DNA of 64,000 bases, from assembly GCA_041391425.1 (NCBI GenBank), contig JAWKNZ010000016.1:9088-73087 (forward strand). The letters are read 5' to 3'. Source of the DNA: JAWKNZ01 sp041391425 (lineage in GTDB: Bacteria > Bdellovibrionota_B > Oligoflexia > Oligoflexales > JAWKNZ01). The translations under genes and the position numbers were made by a program. The number at the start of each line of letters is the position of its first letter. Position 1 is the first letter of the stretch. The notes under the pieces are model-generated. The model was not told the origin of the DNA. It was given only the letters and a program-made list of their open reading frames with translations, and made no database searches. Shown here one piece after another: positions 45,602 to 55,090 of this stretch.

Positions 45602-46200
45602 ATTAAATTCTCCAAGTTTACCGACAACGTCATTTTCTCATATTTTTGCAATTTCCTCAAAATAGCGGGATGAATAAGGACGAGGGGGCGAGTCGTTTGA
45701 ATGTCTCTTGTTGTGTTCTCTCCCTCTTCAGCATGCTTAGCCTGCCGTCATGCTGAGCGTAAGCGAAGCATCTCCATCCTTATTTCGTGCCTTGTCGTCA
45801 TGGTGAGCGTAAGCGAAGAATCTCCATCCTTATTTCGTGCCTTGTCGTCATGGTGAGCGTAAGCGAAGCATCTCTAACTCGAAAAAATGTCCGAATCACA
45901 CGTACATATTTGTATGTTATTTCTTATTTTCCCAATTCAATCTTTGCAGATAAAATAGCTATCTATCCGGTGTTTTAGCTTCAAATTTTATCACGAGATA
46001 TTTAACTAATGTTTTTAAGAATGAAGGAAAAATAAGCAATAAAATAAATAAAAAACAACGAGTTAAAGCATGGAGGGCTTAAGTATAAGAATATTTTACA
46101 CGAAAGTAAGTGTGAGCTAAGGCTGATTTGTTTATTAGCTTTTGGTTAGATATAATTATAACAGAATCTTTTAAAAATATCCTTATTATGTGGGGGAGGG
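45602..46200. other. Intergenic region with tandem repeats
   Basis: No gene is seen in about 600 bases. The centre holds the 50-bp tandem repeat at 45747-45880. The rest is AT-rich and should include the promoter of the metallophosphoesterase gene; GGGGGAGGG before 46201 is its ribosome-binding site. Confidence 0.4.
45747..45880. repeat. 50-bp tandem repeat, about 2.7 copies
   Basis: GTCATGSTGAGCGTAAGCGA starts each unit at 45747, 45797 and 45847, followed by AGMATCTCCATCCTTATTTCGTGCCTT. The copies are almost identical. The unit core is the same GTCATNCTGAG...GAAGCGAAG.ATCTC sequence as the hairpin at 30470, but here without the inverted partner. No unique spacers, so not CRISPR. Confidence 0.8.
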
Positions 46201-49068
46201 ATGACGCCATCTCGATTTTCTATATATTTCTATATACTAAGTGGATTACTTCTAACGCTTAATTGTAAACCTTCGAGGCGCCCCCTACAGAATACCCTCC
46301 AAAGTGCTAGTGACGAGAGTCAAGAGAGATGGAACAAGGGAAAGCAATGGGAAATCCGCACGGATCACCAAGAAATTGTTGTACCTGATATCTTCTATGC
46401 CGATAAAAGTCAGAATGAACAGTTGGTACCGACTGATATTGAAATTCCTAAAACATTTGGATCTGGCAAGGTTAAATATGGTATCGATCATTTGATCTAT
46501 CCTACCATTGGTAATCCTAATTTATATACGCGTGAAATGGGTGGGAGAAATCCAAGGCCAGACTCATTTTTGGTTGTACTGCGCTTAGACCCCAAAGTGA
46601 GTTTAAGTAACGAGAGATTGATTAAGAATGTCAATGATAATTTTAATGTTCGACCACTTTCTAGTGGTGGTGATAAAGTAGTAAGACTGCAAGAAAATGA
46701 AGAACTGCATTTTTATTTGGTCAAGCGTGAGAATAAAGATAATAGGCGATGTACTGAGTTGGTAGATCGCTCTATTTCAGAGTTTGATGAATGTAAAAAA
46801 AGCTATTTCGAAATTTTTCCATCGAAGATTATAAAACAGAATGAAGAAGGGTTACCCGAAGTACTTACTGTCAGATCTACATTTACTTTTATTTTTGATC
46901 ATGAGTCAATGGCAGAAGTTGATGGGGTTAGTGACGATAAAAAAACTAGGCTTGATGATACTAAATTGACCGGTTTATATGATGTCCGTGTTGAAAGTTT
47001 TAAAAATGGTGAGAAAGTGTGGTCTGAGTTTCAATATAATGCTTTAAGGGTTTTTGAACAATCTCCGGATAAATCTTCAGAGTCAGGTGAGTACCAGGTC
47101 TTAAACTTTACTGATACCCAAATGTCTATAAGTAATAAAGTAGATGGCTTTAGGGATATATCTTTAGGGCAAGTACAGAAAATGGTATTTTTCTTGAGCA
47201 AAACATATACTGCAAGGCCAGCAGCAAGAGCTAGTTATACGCAAATTGAGAAAGATAGGCAGTTAAATGGGGTTAGGCTGGCCGATTTTATATCTTTTAA
47301 TGGTGATTTGCACAATGGTGGCTCTCCTTTGACCGCATTGGATATGGATGAGGTGATAAATACTTATCGAAACGAAGCGGTTGAAATTATCCAGGTATTG
47401 AGAGAGCTGCCTTTACCAATTTTTTTAACAATAGGAAATCATGATGGCTATGCGAGTGTAGGTTATCCTCCGAAACAGTCCATGCGTGATAAGTTGGTAG
47501 GTGCTTTAGGTCGATCAGGTGCAGATGAAGGGTTACGCCAATGTTGGAAGTATTGGACACGGAATTTTGCGGAGAAGGGAAGTGAAGATCGCAATATGCC
47601 AATGCCTAAAGGATGTGGCTATCCCGACAAAGGCTTTGCTGTCGAAGGTGGTCCGAGTATTGATGGTAAGCACCTTAATGTATTTCAAGGAACTTTTGTA
47701 AGACGTTATACTAGCTACACCAATGAGGGGACTGTGATGAAAACATGGCACGAAGTTCCCCAAAATGAGAGAAATATTTTTGTTTATGATGGTTTTAATC
47801 AGTGGCGGCGGACTTATGGTCCCACTTATATGAGCTGGATGCACGGCAAAAACCATTATATCAATTTAAATACTTTTGATCTTAGGCAGCATCGTAGAAC
47901 AGGATGGGGGATGTATACTGTCAATTATGGTGGCGGGATTTCAGGATTCCAAACTGCCTGGTATAAGGAGCAAATTAAAGAGGCGAAAGTCTTTGGACGT
48001 GATATTGTTATTTTAGGTCATCATGATCCGAGAGGTGGGCATAATGGGCATGACTATCCGTTTTACTTCAAGCAAGTCGATTATAAAGGTATGGGTGAAG
48101 TTAGTAAAAACTATATTGCTGGAGAAATATTACAACCTAAACTTTGCGGCATAGTTCCAAATTATATAAAAACTGATAATTTTAAGTTGTCGTGTTTGCA
48201 TGATGGTCTACAAGAATGGATGCGGGCAGATTCTGAGTTTGATTGTGAAGAAAAGTACTTACAAAAAATAAAAGGTCAGAGAGAGTGGCAAAGAAAATGT
48301 GATACTGATGGAATGAAAGGAACTAAGGGACATCCTTTCTATTCAGGGTATCAATTAGTAGATGATATATCAGCAGAGCCTTTTATCCGTACATTATTGT
48401 TTGGCCATACTCACTATTCCAGTGTAGAGGTCTATTTGAGGGGATCTCAGTTGATGCCTAAAAGTGTTATTTTGGATGCAAAGTCTAGGGAGCGTTATAG
48501 CCGGCTTGCCAGCTTAGAGCAATTCCAAAATCCAGGTAGGAGGCTTAGTTTTAATATCGGTAGTGAAGCGATAGAGAAAGATATCGAAGGTTTTATTACG
48601 GTCGACTTGAAGAAATTGGGCCATAGTTTTAAGAACAAGGTGGAAGCTGAAAGTCTTGCTATCCTTAGGTTGACCTCGGCATCGAATATGTCGAGTCAGC
48701 AATATGATGGTCAAGATTACTATGGTTTTTCTCTATTAGGTTTTAAAAAAGAAAAAGGTGATCCTACTGCTATTTTAAGAGATGTTACGTTATTCCAAGC
48801 TGAAGGGATAAATGCTACTAAGTTTGGTATTGTTGGAGTAGAAAATGGAAAGGATAAAAGCATAGGAGAATTTACCATCGATCGTAGCAAAGATATTCGT
48901 TACAAGAAGATGAGCGATATCAGGAATGAGTTTGAAGAAGATTATGAGTATTTGCAAGAGCGTACCGGAATGAATGGTGAAAATCTCGAAAATGAAATAG
49001 ACAACAGAAACCCACTGAGAAGGCTAGGCAATGGTTTCAAACTAAAAACAGAGAAGTCCGATAAGTAA
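46201..49068 (+). CDS. Large metallophosphoesterase lipoprotein (955 aa)
   Basis: Signal peptide with lipobox LTLNC, so membrane-anchored and periplasmic or surface-exposed. The calcineurin-like core has FTDTQ near 302 (Gln where DxH is usual), FNGDLHNGG near 366, GNHDG near 411, GHHD near 605 and GHTHYS near 734, i.e. all five metal blocks in order but spread over more than 400 residues by inserts. The first 290 residues are a beta-rich domain and the C-terminus is charged. Twice the length of typical family members. Substrate unknown. Confidence 0.85.
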   Translation: MTPSRFSIYFYILSGLLLTLNCKPSRRPLQNTLQSASDESQERWNKGKQWEIRTDHQEIVVPDIFYADKSQNEQLVPTDIEIPKTFGSGKVKYGIDHLIYPTIGNPNLYTREMGGRNPRPDSFLVVLRLDPKVSLSNERLIKNVNDNFNVRPLSSGGDKVVRLQENEELHFYLVKRENKDNRRCTELVDRSISEFDECKKSYFEIFPSKIIKQNEEGLPEVLTVRSTFTFIFDHESMAEVDGVSDDKKTRLDDTKLTGLYDVRVESFKNGEKVWSEFQYNALRVFEQSPDKSSESGEYQVLNFTDTQMSISNKVDGFRDISLGQVQKMVFFLSKTYTARPAARASYTQIEKDRQLNGVRLADFISFNGDLHNGGSPLTALDMDEVINTYRNEAVEIIQVLRELPLPIFLTIGNHDGYASVGYPPKQSMRDKLVGALGRSGADEGLRQCWKYWTRNFAEKGSEDRNMPMPKGCGYPDKGFAVEGGPSIDGKHLNVFQGTFVRRYTSYTNEGTVMKTWHEVPQNERNIFVYDGFNQWRRTYGPTYMSWMHGKNHYINLNTFDLRQHRRTGWGMYTVNYGGGISGFQTAWYKEQIKEAKVFGRDIVILGHHDPRGGHNGHDYPFYFKQVDYKGMGEVSKNYIAGEILQPKLCGIVPNYIKTDNFKLSCLHDGLQEWMRADSEFDCEEKYLQKIKGQREWQRKCDTDGMKGTKGHPFYSGYQLVDDISAEPFIRTLLFGHTHYSSVEVYLRGSQLMPKSVILDAKSRERYSRLASLEQFQNPGRRLSFNIGSEAIEKDIEGFITVDLKKLGHSFKNKVEAESLAILRLTSASNMSSQQYDGQDYYGFSLLGFKKEKGDPTAILRDVTLFQAEGINATKFGIVGVENGKDKSIGEFTIDRSKDIRYKKMSDIRNEFEEDYEYLQERTGMNGENLENEIDNRNPLRRLGNGFKLKTEKSDK

Positions 49069-49109
49069 AAAAATCTGGCTAGAAAACAGTAAGCCGGCTA
49101 ATTAATAAT

Positions 49110-49272
49110 CCGGGATCTGAAATTTTTTGAAAAACTGTATTATTTTCAACAGATTCGAAGTTCGCTCAGGTGCTAGACGCGAGAAGGTGAGAAACCGCAG
49201 TGTACATGTTGGTTCATGAGGATTTCCTGACGACGAAGCAACGACGCAACCGGCTTGAAATTCGGATTCGGG
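49110..49272. mobile_element. MITE-like element, copy B
   Basis: Inverted second copy of the element at 32509-32670, about 163 bp. Ends CCGGGATCTGAAATTT and GAAATTCGGATTCGGG are imperfect inverted repeats. TAATAAT lies directly on both sides (49103-49109 and 49273-49279), a different 7-bp repeat from copy A. As with copy A it lies between convergent genes (metallophosphoesterase and ribA). Confidence 0.75.
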
Positions 49273-49314
49273 TAATAATGTTAGTCGGCTTATTTTTTGT
49301 CTGATTAGAGCGGA

Positions 49315-49953
49315 TCAGTCATGCTGGCATTCGGAAAATATTTCGTCCGAAAATAAATGCCCTAGCATGTTTTTTTTGGCTTGCAGATAGGCTCTATTGA
49401 ATTCTTGTACCGGTGCATGCGAGGGAACAATGCTAGCAACGTTAACTCCCAAAGACTGCAGAGCTTTGATTTTATCGGGATTGTTGGTGTTGAGGTCGAT
49501 AGATGTGATGTCCATATCTTTTAGAATAAGGGCGGCAATAGAGAAGTCCCTTAGGTCGTTGTCAAAACCTAGTTTGTGATTGGCATCGATGGTGTTAAGT
49601 CCGGCATTTTGTAAATGATAAGCTTTTATTTTATTGCCAAGGCCTATGCCACGCCCTTCTTGCCTCAAATATATCACTAGACCCTGCCCTTTGGCTGCAA
49701 TGGTCGCTAGGGCCATATCTAGTTGGTCTTTGCAGTCACATTTTAAAGAGCTAAGAACCTCGCCAGTCAGGCATTCAGAGTGGATACGGGTGAATATTGA
49801 CCCATTATTATTAGCGTTTTTTGCTATTCCCATATGAATGGCAAGGCTTTCTTGTTTAGAAAGGCTATCGCGGTAAACGGAAATGTTAAATTTCCCAAAT
49901 CTAAGGGGAACTTCGGCTTCCGAATATTTGCTGATGGTTAAAGTCTGTGTCAT
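49315..49953 (-). CDS. ribA: GTP cyclohydrolase II
   Basis: First enzyme of riboflavin synthesis, opening GTP. 212 residues, stand-alone RibA without a RibB domain. Zinc ligands are Cys61 (HSECLTGEV) and Cys72/Cys74 (LKCDCKDQL). LRQEGRGIGLGNKIKAY is the catalytic signature and LNTNNPDKIKALQSLG the usual C-terminal N-P-K motif. No other rib gene is in the window. Confidence 0.94.
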   Translation of the reverse strand: MTQTLTISKYSEAEVPLRFGKFNISVYRDSLSKQESLAIHMGIAKNANNNGSIFTRIHSECLTGEVLSSLKCDCKDQLDMALATIAAKGQGLVIYLRQEGRGIGLGNKIKAYHLQNAGLNTIDANHKLGFDNDLRDFSIAALILKDMDITSIDLNTNNPDKIKALQSLGVNVASIVPSHAPVQEFNRAYLQAKKNMLGHLFSDEIFSECQHD

Positions 49954-50008
49954 GTGTGTGTTTCGAACCTGCTAAATCTTAGAAATAGGGGTTTAGGTGT
50001 ATCAAAAA

Positions 50009-50227
50009 TTAACCATCTTCGCTACTATACTCTAACCTTAATTTTTCTATTTTTTCTTTGGTGGTGCTAAGGCGCTCGCGCATGGTTTTGACTAATAAAT
50101 AACCACGCTCGACATCCTTGACCATATCATCGAGGTCGATTGCGTTGGAGGAGATTTTTTCTACAATGGTTTCAACTTCTTGTAGCATTTTTTGATAAGA
50201 CTGCGCCTCACTTTGCTTTTTACTCAT
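50009..50227 (-). CDS. xseB: Exodeoxyribonuclease VII small subunit
   Basis: 72 residues, the normal XseB size. YQKMLQEVETIVEKISS...DLDDMVKDVERGYLLVKTMRERL is the helical hairpin of the family. Several copies bind each XseA. The ATG overlaps the xseA stop by four bases, indicating translational coupling. Confidence 0.9.
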   Translation of the reverse strand: MSKKQSEAQSYQKMLQEVETIVEKISSNAIDLDDMVKDVERGYLLVKTMRERLSTTKEKIEKLRLEYSSEDG

Positions 50228-51993
50228 AATTTATCCTTTTTTCCAGTCGGTGTGCTGTCCGGATTATGCTTGTCCTTTTTACTCGCTATTTTTGTGTTGT
50301 GTGGATTCTCATCCATTATTATTGGAGAGATATCTGAAATCTGTAGGGTCATATTGCCATCAAGCAGTCTGGCTTTTAAGAGCTCTCCCACGTGTAATTT
50401 ATGAACTGATTTGATCGCTCCTTCTTTCGACATGGAGCTTTTAAAGAGTTGTGTCCACCCCTGTTTTAGCCATGGCGATGGGTCTAAGGCGGTCAAATTT
50501 TTATCTAGCAAGGCAAGCCCTTGTTCTAGTTTAGCTAAGCTTTGAATAGCTGCCAGGGTGAGGCGTTCTCCTAGGCGATTAAAGCTTTGTAATTGGGTTT
50601 GCAATTTATTTTGAAATGCATTTTCCAACCTAGAGCTACTTTTAAAGATAAGCTCGCTATGGGTATTTAAAGATTGTTGCGTTGTTGCTAGTAATTTTTC
50701 TCGCAACCTACTCAGCCTTTCACTATGTAGTAAAAGATTGCGAGAGACTATATCGACAATTCTGTCAGTGAGCATTTCTATCTGTGTTGCAGTCTGGTTA
50801 AAACGATCGAGGATAAAGTCGGCAGCAGCTGTTGGTGTCTTGCATTTCTGAAATGCTACAATTTCTGCTACTGATTCGTCATCATAGTGGCCGATGGCAG
50901 CAATTATTGGCACTTTGGCGTTACAGATTGCATAGGCTACCTCTGAAGCATCAAACCATCTAAGGTCGGCAGCGCTACCGCCACCGCGGGTGAGCACGAT
51001 GGCATCGCAGCCATATTCTTGCAGTTTTTGTATAGCTTTTGGAACGTCCTTTATTACCTTTTCTCCCTGTGTAGCCGCTGCCGCCAATATTAACTGTCCG
51101 CAAAAATCGTTCTCAAACAAATGGTTGGTAAAATCTGCTAATGCGCGTGAGCCTTCGGCGCTAATGAGCCCTATTTTAAAGGGAAAGCTAGATAAGTTAA
51201 GTTTTTTGTTTTGGTGGATGATGTTTTTAATGGTCAATTCTTTTAACAAACGCTCTCTAGCCAACGCTAAAGCACCTTTGCTATAAGCGATGTCGATGTC
51301 GTTAATAGCAAGTGAAAGGCTTCCGCGCCCTCGGTATAGACTCACCTGACATAGGGCTCTAATTTTGATCCCATCGGCGAGGATATCTTGGAGTTGTTCT
51401 CGGCCATGCCGTTGCTCCATTAGGCGCAGGGCATTACTCCAAATAGTTGCAGATAGGGTTATAGTGGCAGCTTCACTAGCACCATCGACACCTTCGGCTA
51501 GTGCTAGATAAGTAGCATTGGCACGCTTTTGTAGATTTTGTATTTCCCCTAAAACCCAAATGGGTTGAGGAAATGCTCTATTGATGCTTTGAAATGCCGT
51601 TTCAATCAACTGTTTAACTGTGACGCCTTGCGGCTCATTGGAGCTTAGGTGTGGGATATTAAATTCCAGCCCTAAGGGAAGAATTGGTTGTATAGAAGAA
51701 GTATCAGCTTTGTTCGGCTCAAATTTAAGGCTTTGAGGTGGCAGTGGGTCGGCGCGGCGTGCCACGGCATCAGGAACGTCTTCGGTATCTTCCGCCATAG
51801 TCTCTAAACAGCCCCCTCCGTGGCGTAAGCATAGCGAAGATACTTGCTCCAGCGCGCTTTCTGAATAAGAAATCTGCCAGACCTTACGCTGACCTACAAA
51901 ATGGCATCCCAACGAGCGGATGGCTTCGCGATGGGGGTAAGTCTGTCCTAAAATAACGATGTAGTTTCCTTCGCGGCGGTAGTGGATGCTCAA
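50224..51993 (-). CDS. xseA: Exodeoxyribonuclease VII large subunit with extra N-terminal module
   Basis: Degrades single-stranded DNA in both directions together with XseB. The common part (OB-fold from about residue 125, then GLISAEGSRALADF, LTRGGGSAADLRWFD and AIGHYDDESVAE, then coiled-coil) is complete. At 589 residues it exceeds E. coli XseA (456) mainly because of about 120 residues at the N-terminus, whose first half (ILGQTYPHREAIRSLGCHF...KVWQIS) looks like a small folded module, followed by an acidic linker. The start is as given by the frame. Function of the extension is unknown. Confidence 0.9.
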   Translation of the reverse strand: MSIHYRREGNYIVILGQTYPHREAIRSLGCHFVGQRKVWQISYSESALEQVSSLCLRHGGGCLETMAEDTEDVPDAVARRADPLPPQSLKFEPNKADTSSIQPILPLGLEFNIPHLSSNEPQGVTVKQLIETAFQSINRAFPQPIWVLGEIQNLQKRANATYLALAEGVDGASEAATITLSATIWSNALRLMEQRHGREQLQDILADGIKIRALCQVSLYRGRGSLSLAINDIDIAYSKGALALARERLLKELTIKNIIHQNKKLNLSSFPFKIGLISAEGSRALADFTNHLFENDFCGQLILAAAATQGEKVIKDVPKAIQKLQEYGCDAIVLTRGGGSAADLRWFDASEVAYAICNAKVPIIAAIGHYDDESVAEIVAFQKCKTPTAAADFILDRFNQTATQIEMLTDRIVDIVSRNLLLHSERLSRLREKLLATTQQSLNTHSELIFKSSSRLENAFQNKLQTQLQSFNRLGERLTLAAIQSLAKLEQGLALLDKNLTALDPSPWLKQGWTQLFKSSMSKEGAIKSVHKLHVGELLKARLLDGNMTLQISDISPIIMDENPHNTKIASKKDKHNPDSTPTGKKDKL

Positions 51994-52119
51994 AAATTGA
52001 ACCTTAAATTCTTTATATAACGGTTAAATCAAACAGATTTCCTGGCTAGACTACCTGAGGCAAAAGTGAAGGACAAGTTGTGTTTAGAAGAGTATTTTTT
52101 AGGCAGTTTTATGGCTGGT

Positions 52120-54090
52120 TTACTCTACTTCTTGCCAATCATCTTCCTGATCGCTGCCTTGTGAAGAGGATGGAGAGCTTGTGGTTGTGGGACTTAGATT
52201 TTGTTGACCTTCTTCTGCTATCCCCTCTTGGCGCGATAGCTGTTTTCTTGTGGCAGCCCTATTTGCACTCTTGTTATTATTGACAAAATAAGGGGCGATT
52301 TCTGGATTAGCCTTTAAATTGGCATATTTTGCAATTCTTTTCTTTGATGCCTCAAACAAGTCACGGCTTAGAGTTTTTTGGGCAGTGAAAAGAATGCGTA
52401 GCGCTGCGGTAGCAGCGTACTCGCTTTGCGGCTGCATGTCTATATAGAGGTGATAAAGCTCGTTAGCATCTTTATAGTGGCCAAAATCAAAAAGAGCGGT
52501 GGCGCTGGCAAAATAGACTGTGGGAGTATCTTTGCCTTTTGGGTTCAATTGTACATAGATTTTACTACAATCCACGAAAAGTTTGCGGCTAACAGGCAGT
52601 TTAATTTCTCTTGTTGCCATACCTGGCTTAGGAAGCGTGTACTGATTTTTATCGGCATCCATGTAGCTTTGCGCTGCATAAATCATAACTTCAGAAGCAT
52701 CTCTGTTGAATTTTCCTTTCGGATATTTTTCGATCATGCGTTTCAGAATGAGCGCTGCGCCTTTGTAGTTTTGCATCTGATTGTAAAGCTGCCCTAGGTA
52801 TAGGCGAATATCATATGCTTTGTTGGATTTTGGGAATGATTTTAAAAAAATACGGTAAAGCTGTGCTGCGATATTGAAATAGGACTTTTGTTTTGTTTTA
52901 ACACCTTCCTGGTCGAAAGAAGTGGCGTATTCGAATAGTAAGCTTTCAGCATTTTTATGAGCGGCGTGAATTATTTTTTTATCTTGCTTTTCAACCCAAT
53001 CAGATTTTTCATCTGCATATACGTTTATATATTCACGTAAGTTTTTAAAAATTAGATCGGTCTTATTCATTTCAGTCGACAGGCGTATCATCTTTTCGGC
53101 TATTTTGTAATTATTGGCGTCGATCTTTCTTTCTTTTAGAAGTTCTTCGTACAGAGCATAAGCTTTACTGAATTCTCCGGCATTGATTTGAAATTCTGCC
53201 ATCTTTTCTAATAAAGCATAATAAGTATCCATACTATCGATTTGCTTTAAAATCCGACGTGCCTCTGTTGTGTCTCCTATAGCAGCAAGAATCTCTAAAA
53301 TATCTTTTTTGACATTTTCACTTAAGCGCTGCATCAGCTTGTTGCCTTTTTTAGCCTCTTGTTCGACTTCGAGTAAACTACCGACTGCTTGCCGTTGTTT
53401 GAATTTATTTTTACTGTTTAGGGCAAGGGCGAAGTCTAACCAAGATAGTTTGTATTTTGCATAGGTAGATACATCTTTTTTGCCATTTTTTATGACATTT
53501 TCATATTCGTTACGGGCTTTTTCGACTTGTTGGTTGTCTAGGTAAAAATCCCCAAGAGCTAACGAAGCTTTGCTAGCAAATTTATGTTTTTTGAATTTGG
53601 TCATGAGCGTGTCAAATATATTGACTGCCAAGGCGTCGCCACTCAAAGCTAATGATAGGCCGTAGTAATAGAGAGTATGGGGTTTTTTCTTTTTATTAGC
53701 CGCAACTTCTAAGTTGCGGCGCGCGTCTTGGACGATAGAAAGAGAAATTTTATGATTTAGCACTGGAGGTTTGGCCTTTGATGATCCTCTCTTCTCGTAA
53801 GCTTTTAACCGCGCTTGGTAACGATCGTTTTCATATAGGTATTGCAGGCATCCATATTTAAGCAAAGAAACGCCAACCGCAAAATCACCGGTTTTTTCCC
53901 TAACTTTGCTGCTAGCTTTTTCTACCGCTTCTCGTGTGACTTTGCCTGCTCCGCAATAGAAAGTCCATTGATCAAATAAAGTTGGTATTGCCATGGATTG
54001 AGATGGGGATAAAAGCAAAAGAGCTAAAGAGAGGTAAAGACACAATAAAGGTATCTTTTTTTGTTTTAAATTAAAAAATGTGGCCATCAT
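52120..54090 (-). CDS. Secreted TPR-repeat protein
   Basis: 656 residues. Signal peptide with a long hydrophobic core ending near SQSMA, then helical repeats over most of the length; YGLSLALSGDALAVNIFDTL, ALGDFYLDNQQVEKARNEYE and RLYLGQLYNQMQNYKGAALILKRMIEKYPKGKF show the TPR pattern. The C-terminal 60 residues are Gln/Ser/acidic and likely disordered. Periplasmic scaffold proteins of this sort are common in this kind of bacterium; partner unknown. Confidence 0.8.
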   Translation of the reverse strand: MMATFFNLKQKKIPLLCLYLSLALLLLSPSQSMAIPTLFDQWTFYCGAGKVTREAVEKASSKVREKTGDFAVGVSLLKYGCLQYLYENDRYQARLKAYEKRGSSKAKPPVLNHKISLSIVQDARRNLEVAANKKKKPHTLYYYGLSLALSGDALAVNIFDTLMTKFKKHKFASKASLALGDFYLDNQQVEKARNEYENVIKNGKKDVSTYAKYKLSWLDFALALNSKNKFKQRQAVGSLLEVEQEAKKGNKLMQRLSENVKKDILEILAAIGDTTEARRILKQIDSMDTYYALLEKMAEFQINAGEFSKAYALYEELLKERKIDANNYKIAEKMIRLSTEMNKTDLIFKNLREYINVYADEKSDWVEKQDKKIIHAAHKNAESLLFEYATSFDQEGVKTKQKSYFNIAAQLYRIFLKSFPKSNKAYDIRLYLGQLYNQMQNYKGAALILKRMIEKYPKGKFNRDASEVMIYAAQSYMDADKNQYTLPKPGMATREIKLPVSRKLFVDCSKIYVQLNPKGKDTPTVYFASATALFDFGHYKDANELYHLYIDMQPQSEYAATAALRILFTAQKTLSRDLFEASKKRIAKYANLKANPEIAPYFVNNNKSANRAATRKQLSRQEGIAEEGQQNLSPTTTSSPSSSQGSDQEDDWQEVE

Positions 54091-54185
54091 GATTTGACTT
54101 AACCTGCCTCAATATTTTTTTCCCATGTATAGGATTATATCATAATTATACTCAGGTTAAAGGGGTGGTGTTGCCGAAGGCTATT

Positions 54186-54866
54186 CTATGGGAGGATGAG
54201 CCCAGACATAATACTTACGCTAGAGCTTGTTCCTAAGCGTGTTGCACCAGCAGCAAGCATTTTTTGCGCATCTGCAACATTTCTAATACCGCCACTGGCT
54301 TTTATACCAACTTGTTGACCAATTGCTTTTCTAATTAGAGCTACGTCAGAAGCTTTAGCACTATCAGACTCTTTCGACGGAGCAAAGCCCGTACTGGTTT
54401 TGATAAAGTGGGCTCCACCATCGACGCAGAGTTTACTTGCGGTGATTTTTTCATTGATACTTAATAAAGAGGTTTCAATGATAACCTTGACCACACGACC
54501 AGCAGCAGCTTTGACCACGCTGTAAATTTCATTTTTAACAAAATCATAACGTTTATCCTTGAGTGCTCCAATATTTATAACCATGTCGATCTCATCAGCC
54601 CCTTCTTCAACGGTCTTTCGGGTTTCATATTCCTTTATTTGAGTTGTTGTGGCTCCATGTGGAAAGCCAACCACGGTGCAGATGTTTGTCGGCGTATTTT
54701 TTAATAATGACTTTGCATAAGATATATATGCTGGATAGAGGCAGACTGCGTAAAAACCATAGTGTTTAGCCTCGCGGCAAAGCCTGTCAATATCACTTTT
54801 TTGTCCGTCTGGACGGAGGAAAGTGTGATCGATAACCTTTGCTAGGTCAGGAATGGGCTGTTGCAT
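54186..54866 (-). CDS. deoC: Deoxyribose-phosphate aldolase
   Basis: Cleaves 2-deoxyribose 5-phosphate to acetaldehyde and glyceraldehyde 3-phosphate. 226 residues of the short DeoC type. DHTFLRPDG near the start, DEIDMVINIGALKD (catalytic Asp region), the Schiff-base Lys156 in HFIKTSTGF, and VGIKASGGIRN with the second Lys are all present. No other nucleoside catabolism gene is adjacent. Confidence 0.94.
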   Translation of the reverse strand: MQQPIPDLAKVIDHTFLRPDGQKSDIDRLCREAKHYGFYAVCLYPAYISYAKSLLKNTPTNICTVVGFPHGATTTQIKEYETRKTVEEGADEIDMVINIGALKDKRYDFVKNEIYSVVKAAAGRVVKVIIETSLLSINEKITASKLCVDGGAHFIKTSTGFAPSKESDSAKASDVALIRKAIGQQVGIKASGGIRNVADAQKMLAAGATRLGTSSSVSIMSGLILP

Positions 54867-55090
54867 TGACTGTATCGCCTTTTAATAATTATGATCTACA
54901 CTACCGATCTTTTATCTATATTATTTGAATTGCTTGAGTATTGAGAATAGAAATTTTACATGAATGATAAAAGCTCAGCAATATTGCATTTGGGGTTTGA
55001 ATCTTTGCCAATGATTTCATTGGCTTTCGTAGCAGTTTTTTCTGAGCCATGTTTTTTTGACAAAGTATTTTGACCTTTTGATAGGAGTAT

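Noticed and set aside
45747..45880. CRISPR-like array
   Set aside because: The 50-bp units are contiguous, with no unique spacers and no cas genes.
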